From: Streptomyces cyaneochromogenes
Lineage (GTDB): Bacteria; Actinomycetota; Actinomycetes; Streptomycetales; Streptomycetaceae
DNA: 64,000 nucleotides
Direction of reading: 5' to 3'
Assembly (NCBI RefSeq): GCF_003963535.1
Contig: NZ_CP034539.1
Location: 8,618,001 to 8,682,000, forward strand
In this document: positions 1 through 8,222 of the stretch, piece by piece
Layout: each line of letters begins with the position of its first letter
Numbering within the stretch: the stretch's first letter is position 1
Program-made: the position numbers and the translations under genes
The notes under the pieces: generated by a model
What the model saw: the letters and a program-made list of their open reading frames with translations, nothing else
What the model was told of the DNA's origin: nothing
Databases searched by the model: none

Positions 1-1
1 C

Positions 2-754
2 GACGCCCCCGACACCGCGGAGGACTTCCGCAGGCTCGCCGCGCTGCCCGACGGGCAGCAGCGCGACACCGTCCGAGACCGGATCGTCGAATCGTGGCTG
101 CCCATGGCCGACCGGCTCGCCGGACGGTTCCGCAGCCGCGGCGAGAGCTTCGAGGATCTGCGGCAGGTCGCCGCCCTCGGGCTGGTCAAGGCCGTCGACC
201 GATACGACCCCGAGCGCGGCAACGCGTTCGAGAGCTATGCCGTGCCCACCATCACCGGCGAGATCAAGCGGCACTTCCGCGACCACATGTGGACGCTGCA
301 CGTGCCGCGCCGGGTGCAGGACCTGCGCAACCGGGTCCGGTTCGCCGTCCAGGACCTGCAGACCGTCTCCGGCCGCAGGCCGACCGCCGCCGAGATCGCC
401 GAGCACGCCGACATGACCGAGGCCGACGTGCGCACCGGCCTCGAGGCGCTGGAGAGTTTCACCGCCCTGTCGCTGGACGCGGAGCTGCCCGGCAGCGATG
501 ACGGGTATTCGCTGAGCGACGCGCTGGGCTCCGCCGACCCGGCGCTGGACACGGTCGTCGACCGTGAGGCCGTCAAGCCACGGCTTGCCGCGCTGCCCGA
601 GCGTGAGCGGGCGATTCTGTACATGCGGTTCTTCGGGGACATGACCCAGAGCCGGATCGCCGAGCAGTTGGGAATCTCGCAGATGCATGTGTCTCGGCTG
701 ATCAGCCGGTGCTGCAGTCGGGTGCGGGAACAAGTGCTCAGTGACGTGGCCTGA
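2..754 (+). CDS. RNA polymerase sigma factor, SigB/SigF/SigG family (5' partial)
   Basis: Alternative sigma factor that would direct core RNA polymerase to stress or developmental promoters. The reading frame is open to the window edge, so the N-terminus is missing; an internal ATG at 104 is probably not the true start. Region 2 is seen as DLRQVAALGLVKAVDRYDP followed by FESYAVPTITGEIKRHFRD. Region 3 follows (VPRRVQDLRNRV), then region 4 (LPERERAILYMRFFGDMTQ with the helix-turn-helix QLGISQMHVSRLI). The GEIKRHFRD and MTQSRIA motifs are typical of the SigB/SigF group, whose members are usually controlled by anti-sigma and anti-anti-sigma factors. None of those partners lies inside the window. 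Which paralogue this is cannot be told. Confidence 0.93.
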   Translation, partial: DAPDTAEDFRRLAALPDGQQRDTVRDRIVESWLPMADRLAGRFRSRGESFEDLRQVAALGLVKAVDRYDPERGNAFESYAVPTITGEIKRHFRDHMWTLHVPRRVQDLRNRVRFAVQDLQTVSGRRPTAAEIAEHADMTEADVRTGLEALESFTALSLDAELPGSDDGYSLSDALGSADPALDTVVDREAVKPRLAALPERERAILYMRFFGDMTQSRIAEQLGISQMHVSRLISRCCSRVREQVLSDVA

Positions 755-797
755 CGGGCGGGTTTCGCCGTAGGGGTGCGGGCTGCCTGCGCGGTGC

Positions 798-870
798 CGG
801 TCCGTTGTGGCCGGTCGCGCTCACGCGGCGGAGCCGCTGTCGACGCAGCCCGCGCCCCTTCAGGGTGTTG
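798..870 (+). repeat. dispersed intergenic repeat, copy A
   Basis: A roughly 65 bp sequence built around ggtcgcg..cacgcggcggagccgc and ending ..cgcgccccttcagggtgttgcc. It closely matches sequences at 25089-25151 and 39340-39403 and, inverted, at 34201-34260. It lies between the convergent sigma factor and PAS/GAF genes, and its end supplies the stop codon of the PAS/GAF gene. It contains a gcggc/gccgc dyad that could form a hairpin in RNA. Confidence 0.7.
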
Positions 871-1969
871 CCGTCACCGCGAGTGTCATGTGGCGGGACA
901 TGGTGTCCATGGCCTTCGCCTCTGCCATGGAGAACGGCGGGCGGGCACCGCACCGGAAGAGGGTGAGTACGCCCTGTACCGTGCCGTCGGACGTCAGGGG
1001 CACGCACAGCAGTGATGTGACGTTCGCCTGTACGAGGACGGGTGCGCCCTCCGTGTTCCTGCCGAAGGCGTCCGGGTCCTCGGGGCGTACCTGGAGGGAC
1101 GGGGATCCGGTGCGGGTGGTCTCCGTGACCAGGGGGCAGGTGGCCGGGTCCTGTTCCGTGAGCGCGGCCGCCTCCTTCTGCGAGGGGGCCAGCACCGCCG
1201 TACGGGACAACCGCAAGGTGCCCGTGTCGGCGATCACCCAGTCGGCGAAACGGCCGTGCAGGACCTTGGCCGCCTGTCGGACGACGGCCTCGCGGTCGCC
1301 GCGCGGCGCACTGAGCAGGGCCGTGGTCATCTCGTCCTGGAGGTCCGTCAGGGCCGCGTGCCGGGTCGTCTCGGTGAGGTCGGGAACCTGGGCCGTCGGC
1401 GTGGCGGCCGGGGCCGGTCCGCCGGACTGCAGCACCACCAGGACCGTGGTGTGCGGCTCGCCGTTCGGGCGTACGGCGGCCAGGGTGGCGTGGACCGGTG
1501 CGGACGGATGCTGCTGGAGGTGCACGGTGAGGCTGCGGTCGCCCTCGCCGCGGGCCACCGCCGCGGCCTGGGAACGGAACGCCACCCGGTCGGCGTGGGC
1601 GAGGAAACCGGTCAGCGGGCGGCCCGTCGCATAGCCCGCCCGGACGCCCGTGAAGGACGTCGCCGCGAAGTTCAGCCGGCGCACCACCGTCTCCCGGTCC
1701 ACCAGCGCCACCGGCAGCGGAAACCGCTGGAAGACCGCGCGCAGCAGGTGCTGTTCCTGGCGGTCGGCGGACGTCGTACGGGGCTGTCCGCCCGAGGACA
1801 GCCGCTCGTACCAAGGCCACAACTGGTCGGCGACGTGGTCGAGTTCGAAGATGGCCGCGTCGAGGACGGTCGGCAGATCCCCCTCCGACACGGATCGCGC
1901 CGCCTTGAGCTCCGCGACGCGGCGCACGAAGTCCACGAGCTCCTCACCGAATTCGTCCGTCTGCGCCAT
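860..1969 (-). CDS. PAS and GAF domain sensory protein
   Basis: A 369-residue soluble protein with no membrane segment. A PAS-like domain occupies about residues 75-190 (RFPLPVALVDRETVVRRLNF, then a fold with RSLTVHLQ). A GAF-like domain occupies about 235-365 (SLLCVPLTSDGTVQGVLTLF). No phosphatase, kinase or DNA-binding domain is visible, so it is probably a ligand- or partner-binding regulator. The start ATG lies 121 bp from the divergent GAF-ANTAR gene, and both belong to the class of cytosolic signal sensors often linked to SigB-type sigma factors. The ligand is unknown. Confidence 0.75.
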   Translation of the reverse strand: MAQTDEFGEELVDFVRRVAELKAARSVSEGDLPTVLDAAIFELDHVADQLWPWYERLSSGGQPRTTSADRQEQHLLRAVFQRFPLPVALVDRETVVRRLNFAATSFTGVRAGYATGRPLTGFLAHADRVAFRSQAAAVARGEGDRSLTVHLQQHPSAPVHATLAAVRPNGEPHTTVLVVLQSGGPAPAATPTAQVPDLTETTRHAALTDLQDEMTTALLSAPRGDREAVVRQAAKVLHGRFADWVIADTGTLRLSRTAVLAPSQKEAAALTEQDPATCPLVTETTRTGSPSLQVRPEDPDAFGRNTEGAPVLVQANVTSLLCVPLTSDGTVQGVLTLFRCGARPPFSMAEAKAMDTMSRHMTLAVTATP

Positions 1970-2090
1970 GGGATGAACCTAGCTGGTGACAAGGCGTTTC
2001 GGGGCACTGAGGAGCAACTGGCCTGCTCTGTTCGCCCGTTGTTTTCCCCGGCCGGGACGGGGCACGCGCACAAAAGAGGAGGAGTTGAGA

Positions 2091-2807
2091 ATGCCCGCTC
2101 ATGAACAAGTGGATCGCTGGGGTGACGAATCCCCTGAAGCCGCCCTTCCCGGGCGCAGGCTGTCCGAGTTGGTCGAACAGGCCGTGCGCTGCACCGCTGA
2201 CTGCTGCGGAGCGAGCAGCATGGTGAGCGAGGCGGGAACCGAACGGCCCGCCGCCGTCACCCATCCCGACCTCGCCGGACTCGTCGCCGTGCAACTGCGC
2301 TCCGGGGACGGGCCCATTCCGGACGCGCTGGAACGTGGCGAGCCCGTCGACTCGGCCGACCTGCTGCGCGACGAGCGCTGGCCCGAGTACCGCGCCATGG
2401 CGCTCGACTCGGGTGTGCGCTCCAGCGTCACGCTGCCGTTCCGCCGCTCCGGGCTCACGGTGACGCTCAGTCTCTACAGCTTCCGGCCGGGCGCCCTGGA
2501 GAACACCTCGCACGGGCCCGTGCAGGCCCTCGGCGACCTCGCCGCGAGCTGCCTGGTCCGCGACCGCTCCTACCGTGCCGCGCTCACCGAGCTCGGCCAC
2601 CTCGGCACCGCCCTGCGCTCGCGGCCCGTAGTCGACCAGGCGTGCGGCATCGTCATGCACGTCCTCGGCTGCGACGCCGACGCCGCCTTCGGTGTACTGC
2701 GCCGCATCTCCCAGGGCACCAACCGCAAGCTGGCGGATGTCGCGTCCGGCGTCGTCAGCAGGCGGGGGCGGGGCCTGGAGCGGGACTTGGCGGCGTTGCT
2801 GAACTGA
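2091..2807 (+). CDS. GAF and ANTAR domain-containing RNA-binding regulator
   Basis: A 238-residue protein. The N-terminal half (about 30-150) is a GAF-type sensor; the C-terminal part (about 165-230) is an ANTAR domain, seen as ALRSRPVVDQACGIVMHVL followed by DADAAFGVLRRISQGTNRK. ANTAR domains bind paired RNA hairpins and act as transcription antiterminators. The start at 2091 is chosen because the strong ribosome site agaggaggag ends six bases upstream. The frame stays open further upstream but has no ribosome site there. No obvious paired-hairpin target was recognised in the neighbouring leaders. Confidence 0.88.
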   Translation: MPAHEQVDRWGDESPEAALPGRRLSELVEQAVRCTADCCGASSMVSEAGTERPAAVTHPDLAGLVAVQLRSGDGPIPDALERGEPVDSADLLRDERWPEYRAMALDSGVRSSVTLPFRRSGLTVTLSLYSFRPGALENTSHGPVQALGDLAASCLVRDRSYRAALTELGHLGTALRSRPVVDQACGIVMHVLGCDADAAFGVLRRISQGTNRKLADVASGVVSRRGRGLERDLAALLN

Positions 2808-2983
2808 CAGGTGGGGTGGGGTGGAACAGCGGGCTTGGGGTGGACATGCCCGCTGCCGCCCAGGGTTTGGAAACCCAACTCGCCGGGGCGACTCGGCATG
2901 CCTCCCGGCGTCACCCGCTCGGCCGCCCCCGTCCCGCGAATGGTGTCCGGCCGCGCGCGCCCGGGCGCCGGGCGGGCTGTCAT

Positions 2984-3018
2984 GGCTGCGGGGGCACGAA
3001 CGCCGTACCCCCGCAGCC
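2984..3018 (+). promoter_or_regulatory. 11-bp stem hairpin in leader of secreted protein gene
   Basis: Perfect inverted repeat ggctgcggggg (2984-2994) and cccccgcagcc (3008-3018) with a 13-base loop. It ends about 7 bases before the ribosome site gaaggag (3025-3031) of the gene starting at 3041. It could be a terminator of upstream transcription or an RNA element of the leader. There is no U-run. Confidence 0.45.
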
Positions 3019-3040
3019 GTCGGCCGAAGGAGTCCACCCC

Positions 3041-4021
3041 ATGCGCCGCACCGCCCGTGCCCTGTCCGTCGCCGCTCTGATCGGTGTCGTCCTGGGTTTC
3101 GCCGCCTCGGCCGCCCTGGCGGACCCGGCCGCGGAGGTCAGCCCCGGCACCGTCTCCCCGGGCGGGAGCGTCACCGTGTCCGTCTCCTGCGACCCCATCG
3201 AGGGGAACGCGCCCCCCACCATCGACGCCACCTCGCAGGCGTTCGAGGAGGGCACCGTCCAGCTGAAGCGGGTCCCGGGCAACGAGGAGAAGGCGGCGGG
3301 GGCCGCCTACAGCGGCACCGCACGTGTCCCCCCGGCCGAGAACCTCGAGGGTGACTCGGACGCGGTCGGATCCGACTCCGCGTCGACGGTCGACGGAACC
3401 TGCCCGGCGGCCTCCGGCGGCGAGAGCAAGCCGTGGAGCGCGACGTTCACGGTGACCCGCGACAGCGGTGGCGGCAAGGACAGCGGTGGTGGCGGCAAGG
3501 ACGGCGCCGGGGGCGGCAAGGACGGCGCCGGGGGCGGCAAGGACGGCGTCGGCGGCGAGGACGGCGGCGAGGAGGGCGCTGGTGGCGAGGGGGGCGTGGA
3601 AGAAGGCTCTCAGGGAGGTACGGACGGCGGCGAGGCCGGTGAGGAGGGCACCGAGGGTGGCGCGGACGACACAGGCACCGGCACTGAAACCGGCCCCGAC
3701 GCCGACGCCGACGCCGACGCCGGCATCGGCCCCGACACCGGCTCCGGCAACCGTCGCTCCTGCGCCGAGTCCCGTCCGGACGGGTCCGCGCCCCATCTGA
3801 CCGAGCCCTACGCGGAGGAGACCGGGGCCCTCTGGGACGAGGGTGAGGGACACTCGGAAGACTGCGACGACGCGGCCGCGCGGCAGGGTGTGCGGGCCGG
3901 TGCGGGCGGCGCCTTCACCGACTCCGTGCCCGCCCTCGTCGCCGGCGGCGTCCTGATCGCGGGTTCCCTGGGCGGCGCGGTGTACCGGCTGCGCCGCAAG
4001 AAGCCCGCCTCGGAGGACTGA
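3041..4021 (+). CDS. secreted, C-terminally anchored Gly/Asp-rich protein
   Basis: 326 residues. A signal peptide (basic MRRTAR, then a hydrophobic core to about residue 28, ALADPA cleavage region) leads an extracellular domain of about 110 residues (EVSPGTVSPGGSVTVSVSC). A long low-complexity Gly/Lys/Asp/Glu region (about 145-240) follows, with GGGKDGA-type repeats and an acidic DADADAD stretch. It ends in a hydrophobic membrane segment (VPALVAGGVLIAGSLGGAVY) and a basic tail (RLRRKK). This is the layout of Streptomyces wall-spanning, membrane-anchored surface proteins; there is no clear LPxTG motif. The start is fixed by gaaggag at 3025-3031. Function is unknown. Confidence 0.8.
   Translation: MRRTARALSVAALIGVVLGFAASAALADPAAEVSPGTVSPGGSVTVSVSCDPIEGNAPPTIDATSQAFEEGTVQLKRVPGNEEKAAGAAYSGTARVPPAENLEGDSDAVGSDSASTVDGTCPAASGGESKPWSATFTVTRDSGGGKDSGGGGKDGAGGGKDGAGGGKDGVGGEDGGEEGAGGEGGVEEGSQGGTDGGEAGEEGTEGGADDTGTGTETGPDADADADAGIGPDTGSGNRRSCAESRPDGSAPHLTEPYAEETGALWDEGEGHSEDCDDAAARQGVRAGAGGAFTDSVPALVAGGVLIAGSLGGAVYRLRRKKPASED
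3466..3556 (+). repeat. in-frame tandem repeat coding GGGKDG units
   Basis: Near-perfect 21-24 bp units (ggcggcaaggacggcgccgg) encode Gly-rich repeats GGGKDSG / GGGKDGA in the surface protein. Such tracts act as flexible spacers and may vary in copy number by slippage. Confidence 0.75.
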
Positions 4022-4292
4022 TCCTCACGGCCACGCGTCCGCCCGACCGCCCGTCGACCCGGGACGTCCGGCACCGCGCCCGCCGACATCGCGCCGGGCG
4101 AAACCCGGGCGGGCGCCCATGGCGTCGCGCGACGATGGGTACGCAGAGCGCGAGGAGCACACGGCACACCGTGCGGCCCCCGCACCGTAGGAACCTCAGA
4201 GCCCGCGCCACTCGCGGCACGGCACACCGACCCGCACGGAGCACCCGACCACGACGAACCACCCAGGCACCAGGCACAGCGCGGAGGCACCG

Positions 4293-5540
4293 ATGCGCCG
4301 GACGGACCCCGAAGGCCACGGCCCCGTCCGTTACGGGCCGCCGCTCCCGGACGACGGGCTGCCCGTGCTGCCCGAGTCGGCCGCCGTGCTCGCCGCGGCC
4401 GCGGGGCGGTCCGAGAGCGAACCGGTCGGGGGCGGCCCCGCACTCCTGGAGGCCGCGTGCGGCTACTGGGCGCGGCGTGGCCTGCCGACCGAGCCCGAGC
4501 GGGCCGTGGCGGGTCCCGGCGCCCCCGCCCTGCTGCTCGCGCTGACCTTCGCGATCGGCGGCGACGTGCTGGTGCCGAGGCCCTGTGCCGCCTGGTGGGC
4601 GCCGTACGCACGCCTGTTGGGCAGACCCGTCTTCCATGTGGCGACACCGGCCGAGTGCGGCGGGGTCCCGGACCCGTACGCCCTGCTGGAGACCGTCCGC
4701 CGGGTTCGTGCCGAAGGCGGTGACCCGCGGCTGCTCGTGCTGTCCGTCGCGGACGACCCCACGGCCACGGTGGCCCCGCCCGAGACCCTGCACGAAACCC
4801 TGGAGGCGGCCACCGGGGAGGGGCTGCACCTGGTCAGCGACGAGACCTGGCGCGACACCGTGCACGCCCCGCACGACACCGTGCTGCTCAGCCCCGCCGA
4901 GATGCTGCCCGAGCAGGTCACCGTCGTCACGGACCTGGCCGGTGCCCACCTCCCGCCGGGCTGGCCGGCCGCGGTCGCCCGGTTCCCCGCGGGCGAGGAC
5001 GGTGACGGCCTCCACGCGCGCGTGCTGGACGTGCTCACCGCGCTCGGCGCCCGCGTCGCCGGCCCTGTCGCCCTCGCGGCCGGGTACGCGCTCACGGAAC
5101 CCGAGCCGGTCACCGCGCGGGTCACCGCCGCCGTACGCCTGCACGCGCGCGTGGCCGCCGCCGCGCACGCCGCGGCCGTGGGGGCCGGGGCTCTCGCGCG
5201 GCCCCCGCAGGCCGGGCGGCACCTGTACGTCGATCTCGCCCCCCTGCGCGCCGGGCTGTCCTCGCACGGTGTGGGGGACGCGCAGGACCTGGAGGACTTC
5301 CTCGCCGCCCGGCTCGGCATGCCGGCACCGGGCGGGCACCGCTTCGGCGACGACCTCCAGGCCCTGCGTGTGCGGCTGTCCACCGGACCGCTGCTCGCGG
5401 GCACCGAAGAGGAACGCGCGGAATGCGTCACCTCGTCCGCGCCGTTGGAACTGCCACACGTGCAGCGCGCGTTGATCCACTTGAAGTCGGTCTTCGACGA
5501 TCTCCGTGACGACGCTCAGCGATGGGAGCCTCCTCGATGA
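4293..5540 (+). CDS. aminotransferase class I/II-like protein lacking the PLP lysine
   Basis: A 415-residue protein with the layout of fold-type I aminotransferases: a Gly/Ala-rich PLP-pocket region (VAGPGAPALLLALTFAIGGD), an aspartate motif (LHLVSDETWRD, around 195) and a C-terminal Arg motif (ALRVRLSTGPL). The segment that normally holds the Schiff-base lysine (S-x-S-K-x-x-x-x-P-G-x-R) reads VVTDLAGAHLPPGWPAA, and the only lysine in the whole protein is near the C-terminus (HLKSV). Ordinary transamination is therefore unlikely. The start ATG has a gcggagg ribosome site. The stop overlaps the next gene start as ATGA, so the two are probably translationally coupled. Confidence 0.75.
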   Translation: MRRTDPEGHGPVRYGPPLPDDGLPVLPESAAVLAAAAGRSESEPVGGGPALLEAACGYWARRGLPTEPERAVAGPGAPALLLALTFAIGGDVLVPRPCAAWWAPYARLLGRPVFHVATPAECGGVPDPYALLETVRRVRAEGGDPRLLVLSVADDPTATVAPPETLHETLEAATGEGLHLVSDETWRDTVHAPHDTVLLSPAEMLPEQVTVVTDLAGAHLPPGWPAAVARFPAGEDGDGLHARVLDVLTALGARVAGPVALAAGYALTEPEPVTARVTAAVRLHARVAAAAHAAAVGAGALARPPQAGRHLYVDLAPLRAGLSSHGVGDAQDLEDFLAARLGMPAPGGHRFGDDLQALRVRLSTGPLLAGTEEERAECVTSSAPLELPHVQRALIHLKSVFDDLRDDAQRWEPPR

Positions 5541-6679
5541 CGCAGCAGTCCGAGTCGACCACCACGCGTACGACCACCACGCGTACGACCACCACACATC
5601 CAGCCACCACGCGGACAACCGCCACACGTACGACCGACCCGAGCACCACCGCGCAGGACGCCGACGCTCCTGCGGACCCATCGGCCTTCGCGCCCCCGTA
5701 CCCGCCGCTCGCCGCACCCCGCCCGCTGGGCGAACTCCGCGCGTGGCCGCGCACCTTCCACGACCGCCTCACCGCCCCGCTCCCCGGCATCAGGACCCTC
5801 GCCCGCTTCGCCCGCGAGGGCGCCGTACGCCCCGGCCGCGAGGGACTCGCCGACATCCCGCGGCTGCCCTTCGAGCCGGGCCCGCTGCCCCGTGTCGACG
5901 CGCGCACGATCGCCGTCTCCTGGGCGGGGCACGCCAGTTGGGTCGTCCGGATCGGCGGGCTGACCGTCCTGACCGACCCGGTCTGGTCGCGCCGCATCCT
6001 CGGCACCCCGGCCCGTATCACCCCCGTGGGCATCGCCTGGAGCGCCCTGCCCCGCGTGGACGCGGTCGTCATCAGCCACAACCACTACGACCACCTGGAC
6101 GCACCCACGCTGCGCCGGCTCCCGCGCGACACCCCCGTGTTCGCGCCGGCCGGCCTCGCCTCCTGGTTCCGTCGCCGCCGGTTCACCCGGGTCACCGAGC
6201 TGGACTGGTGGGAGGCGGCCGAACTGTCCGGCGTCCGCTTCGACTTCGTGCCCGCCCACCACTGGTCCAAGCGCACCCTCGTCGACACCTGCCGCAGCCT
6301 GTGGGGCGGCTGGGTGCTCACCGCCCCCGACGGACAGCGCGTGTACTTCGCCGGCGACACCGGCTACGGCCACTGGTTCACCCGCATCGGCGAGCGCTAC
6401 CCCGGCATCGACCTCGCCCTGCTCCCCATCGGCGCCTACGACCCCCGCTGGTGGCTCAGCGACGTCCACTGCGACCCGGAGGAGGCGGTGCGGGCCGCCC
6501 AGGACCTCGGCGCGCGGCGGATGGCACCGATGCACTGGGCGACGTTCGTCCTGTCGGCGGAACCGGTCCTGGAACCGCTCACGCGGGTGCGTGCGGCGTG
6601 GGAGAAGGCGGGGCGGGACCGGGAGGACTTGTGGGACCTGCCGGTTGGTGGCTCACGGGTGCTCGACAACGCCGGGTAA
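5537..6679 (+). CDS. MBL-fold metallo-hydrolase, NAPE-PLD-like
   Basis: 380 residues. After a Thr/Arg-rich low-complexity N-terminus (residues 5-45), the protein has the metallo-beta-lactamase fold: GHASWVVRIGGLTVLTDPVW, then the zinc motif SHNHYDHLD, further metal ligands at HHWSK and AGDTGYG, and a final MHWATF. The order and the LTDP..S.R segment match the N-acyl-phosphatidylethanolamine phospholipase D-like branch. The start at 5537 overlaps the stop of the aminotransferase-like gene (ATGA), with gggag upstream; an ATG at 5522 is possible but less likely. The substrate is not known. Confidence 0.85.
   Translation: MTQQSESTTTRTTTTRTTTTHPATTRTTATRTTDPSTTAQDADAPADPSAFAPPYPPLAAPRPLGELRAWPRTFHDRLTAPLPGIRTLARFAREGAVRPGREGLADIPRLPFEPGPLPRVDARTIAVSWAGHASWVVRIGGLTVLTDPVWSRRILGTPARITPVGIAWSALPRVDAVVISHNHYDHLDAPTLRRLPRDTPVFAPAGLASWFRRRRFTRVTELDWWEAAELSGVRFDFVPAHHWSKRTLVDTCRSLWGGWVLTAPDGQRVYFAGDTGYGHWFTRIGERYPGIDLALLPIGAYDPRWWLSDVHCDPEEAVRAAQDLGARRMAPMHWATFVLSAEPVLEPLTRVRAAWEKAGRDREDLWDLPVGGSRVLDNAG
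5557..5640 (+). repeat. 15-bp tandem repeat coding a Thr/Arg-rich N-terminus
   Basis: The unit gaccaccacgcgtac occurs twice exactly (5557-5571, 5572-5586) and then degenerates, encoding TTTRT-type repeats at the start of the MBL protein. The tract is probably disordered. Confidence 0.7.
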
Positions 6680-6747
6680 GGGTCGCAACCTCAGGGGCGC
6701 GGGAACTGCGCGAGCAACCACGTACAACCCGCACCCCGCAACGAACA

Positions 6748-7368
6748 TCACCTGGCAGATCGAACCCGCCTCCAAACACTCGGCACCGCACTGATCACCA
6801 CGGTCAGTACGACCGCCGCCACCACGCCTTGCCAAGGCTCCGGGAACAGCGAGCCCCCCAGGATCCCGATCAACTGATACGTCACCGCCCACGCAAGGCA
6901 CGCCGGAAAGTTGCCGCGCGCGAACCGCCGCATCGGCCACTTCGCCAGCAGACACGCCAGCATCACCGGCAGCCGCCCCGCCGGCACCAGCCGCGACAGC
7001 ACCAGCACGGCCACACCGTGCTCGGCGAGCTTCTCCTGGGCCTGAGTGAGCCGCTCCTCCGGCGCGCGCGAGCGGATCGCCTCCAGCCAGCGCGAGCCGT
7101 TCTTCGATCCCATGCCGCGCCGGCCCAGCCAGTACAGCGTCGCGTCGCCCAGGAACGCGGCCGTCGACGCCGTCACGAACACCAGGGCCAGCGAGAACGG
7201 GGCCGTCTGGTGAAACGCCACCACCGCCGCCGAACTCACCAGCGCCCCCGTCGGCACGACGGGCACCAGCGCTCCGATCAGCACCAGCAGGAACAGTGTC
7301 GGATAGCCGATCGCCTGCTGCGTCGACTCGGTCGGCACCACCGTCGCGGTGGTGGCCAGCACCGTCAC
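6748..7368 (-). CDS. DedA/SNARE-associated family membrane protein
   Basis: 206-residue integral membrane protein of the DedA (VTT domain) family, thought to include lipid scramblases or flippases. Visible are several hydrophobic helices (YPTLFLLVLIGALVPVVPTG, the segment with FLGDATLYWLGRRGG-like residues) and the family region LVLSRLVPAGRLPVML, with the conserved Arg and Pro, and the final helix VVAAVVLTVVISAVP. The start overlaps the stop of the upstream MBL gene by 4 bp, so the two form an operon. Confidence 0.85.
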   Translation of the reverse strand: MTVLATTATVVPTESTQQAIGYPTLFLLVLIGALVPVVPTGALVSSAAVVAFHQTAPFSLALVFVTASTAAFLGDATLYWLGRRGMGSKNGSRWLEAIRSRAPEERLTQAQEKLAEHGVAVLVLSRLVPAGRLPVMLACLLAKWPMRRFARGNFPACLAWAVTYQLIGILGGSLFPEPWQGVVAAVVLTVVISAVPSVWRRVRSAR

Positions 7369-8138
7369 CGGGTCACTTCCAGGCGCACGCTCTCCCCGTG
7401 CGCGAGCCGGTGCACCGACACGCCGGGCGCGCGCTCGGCCGCGAGCCGCGCGAACTCGTCGCCGGGCGCGTGGAATTCATGGGGGCGTACGGCGTCCATG
7501 CCGATCGGCCAGTACGTGCCGTAGTGCACGGGCACGGCACTGCGCGGGACGAGCCGCGCCAGTGCCTCGGCCGCCCGCCCGGCGTCCAGATGGCCTTCCC
7601 CGAGATACGGCCCCCAGCCGCCCACCGGCAGCAGGGTCACGTCGACCGGACCGACCTCCTTCGCCATCGACTCGAACAGGCCGGTGTCCCCGGCGAAGTA
7701 CGTGCGCCCCTCGCCCTCGATGACGTAGCCGAGCGCGGGGGAACGGTGCGGGCCGACGGGCAGTCGCCGCCCGTCGTGCCGCGCGGGAACCGCCCGTACG
7801 GTCACCCTGCCCACCGATGTGACGTCCCCGGGCGCCATCTCGGTCACCCGCAGCTGCGTGAGGCGGCGCAGCCCCGGCACCGCGCGGGACGCACCCGCGG
7901 GCACGAGCAGGTGGGTGCCCTGCGCCAGCCTGGCCAGGGACGGGACGTGCAGGTGGTCGGCGTGCAGGTGGGAGACCACGGCGACGTCCGCGCGCCAGGC
8001 GTCGGGCGGTGGCAGGTCGCCCCGGCGGCGGCGCAGGTGTGCGAGCCGGCGCGCGAACAAGGGATCGGTGAGCACGCGCACGTTCGAATCCTCGACCGTG
8101 CAGGTGGCGTGACCCCACCAGGTGACCTCCACCGGCAC
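7365..8138 (-). CDS. MBL-fold metallo-hydrolase, UlaG-like
   Basis: A 257-residue cytosolic metallo-beta-lactamase-fold hydrolase. Zinc-binding features are VTWWGHATCTV at the N-terminus, the HxHxDH motif in SHLHADHLH (about residues 58-65), PARHDG, FAGDTGLF and PVHYGTYWP. The closest group is UlaG/YycJ-like or NAPE-PLD-like hydrolases; the substrate cannot be read from the sequence. It is first in a two-gene operon with the DedA protein (4-bp ATGA overlap), hinting at a lipid or membrane role. It is a distant relative of the MBL protein encoded at 5537. Confidence 0.85.
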   Translation of the reverse strand: MPVEVTWWGHATCTVEDSNVRVLTDPLFARRLAHLRRRRGDLPPPDAWRADVAVVSHLHADHLHVPSLARLAQGTHLLVPAGASRAVPGLRRLTQLRVTEMAPGDVTSVGRVTVRAVPARHDGRRLPVGPHRSPALGYVIEGEGRTYFAGDTGLFESMAKEVGPVDVTLLPVGGWGPYLGEGHLDAGRAAEALARLVPRSAVPVHYGTYWPIGMDAVRPHEFHAPGDEFARLAAERAPGVSVHRLAHGESVRLEVTR

Positions 8139-8222
8139 CTTCTTTGCCTCCTTCGCGCGACTCCCCGAAGCGTACGGGCTGGAGTAGGGTCGGCGGCGAA
8201 ACCCGGAGGTGAGGGGGACGCC

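Noticed and set aside
3466..3556. Possible CRISPR-like repeats
   Set aside because: Units are in-frame coding repeats (GGGKDG) without spacers. No CRISPR array or cas gene is in the window.
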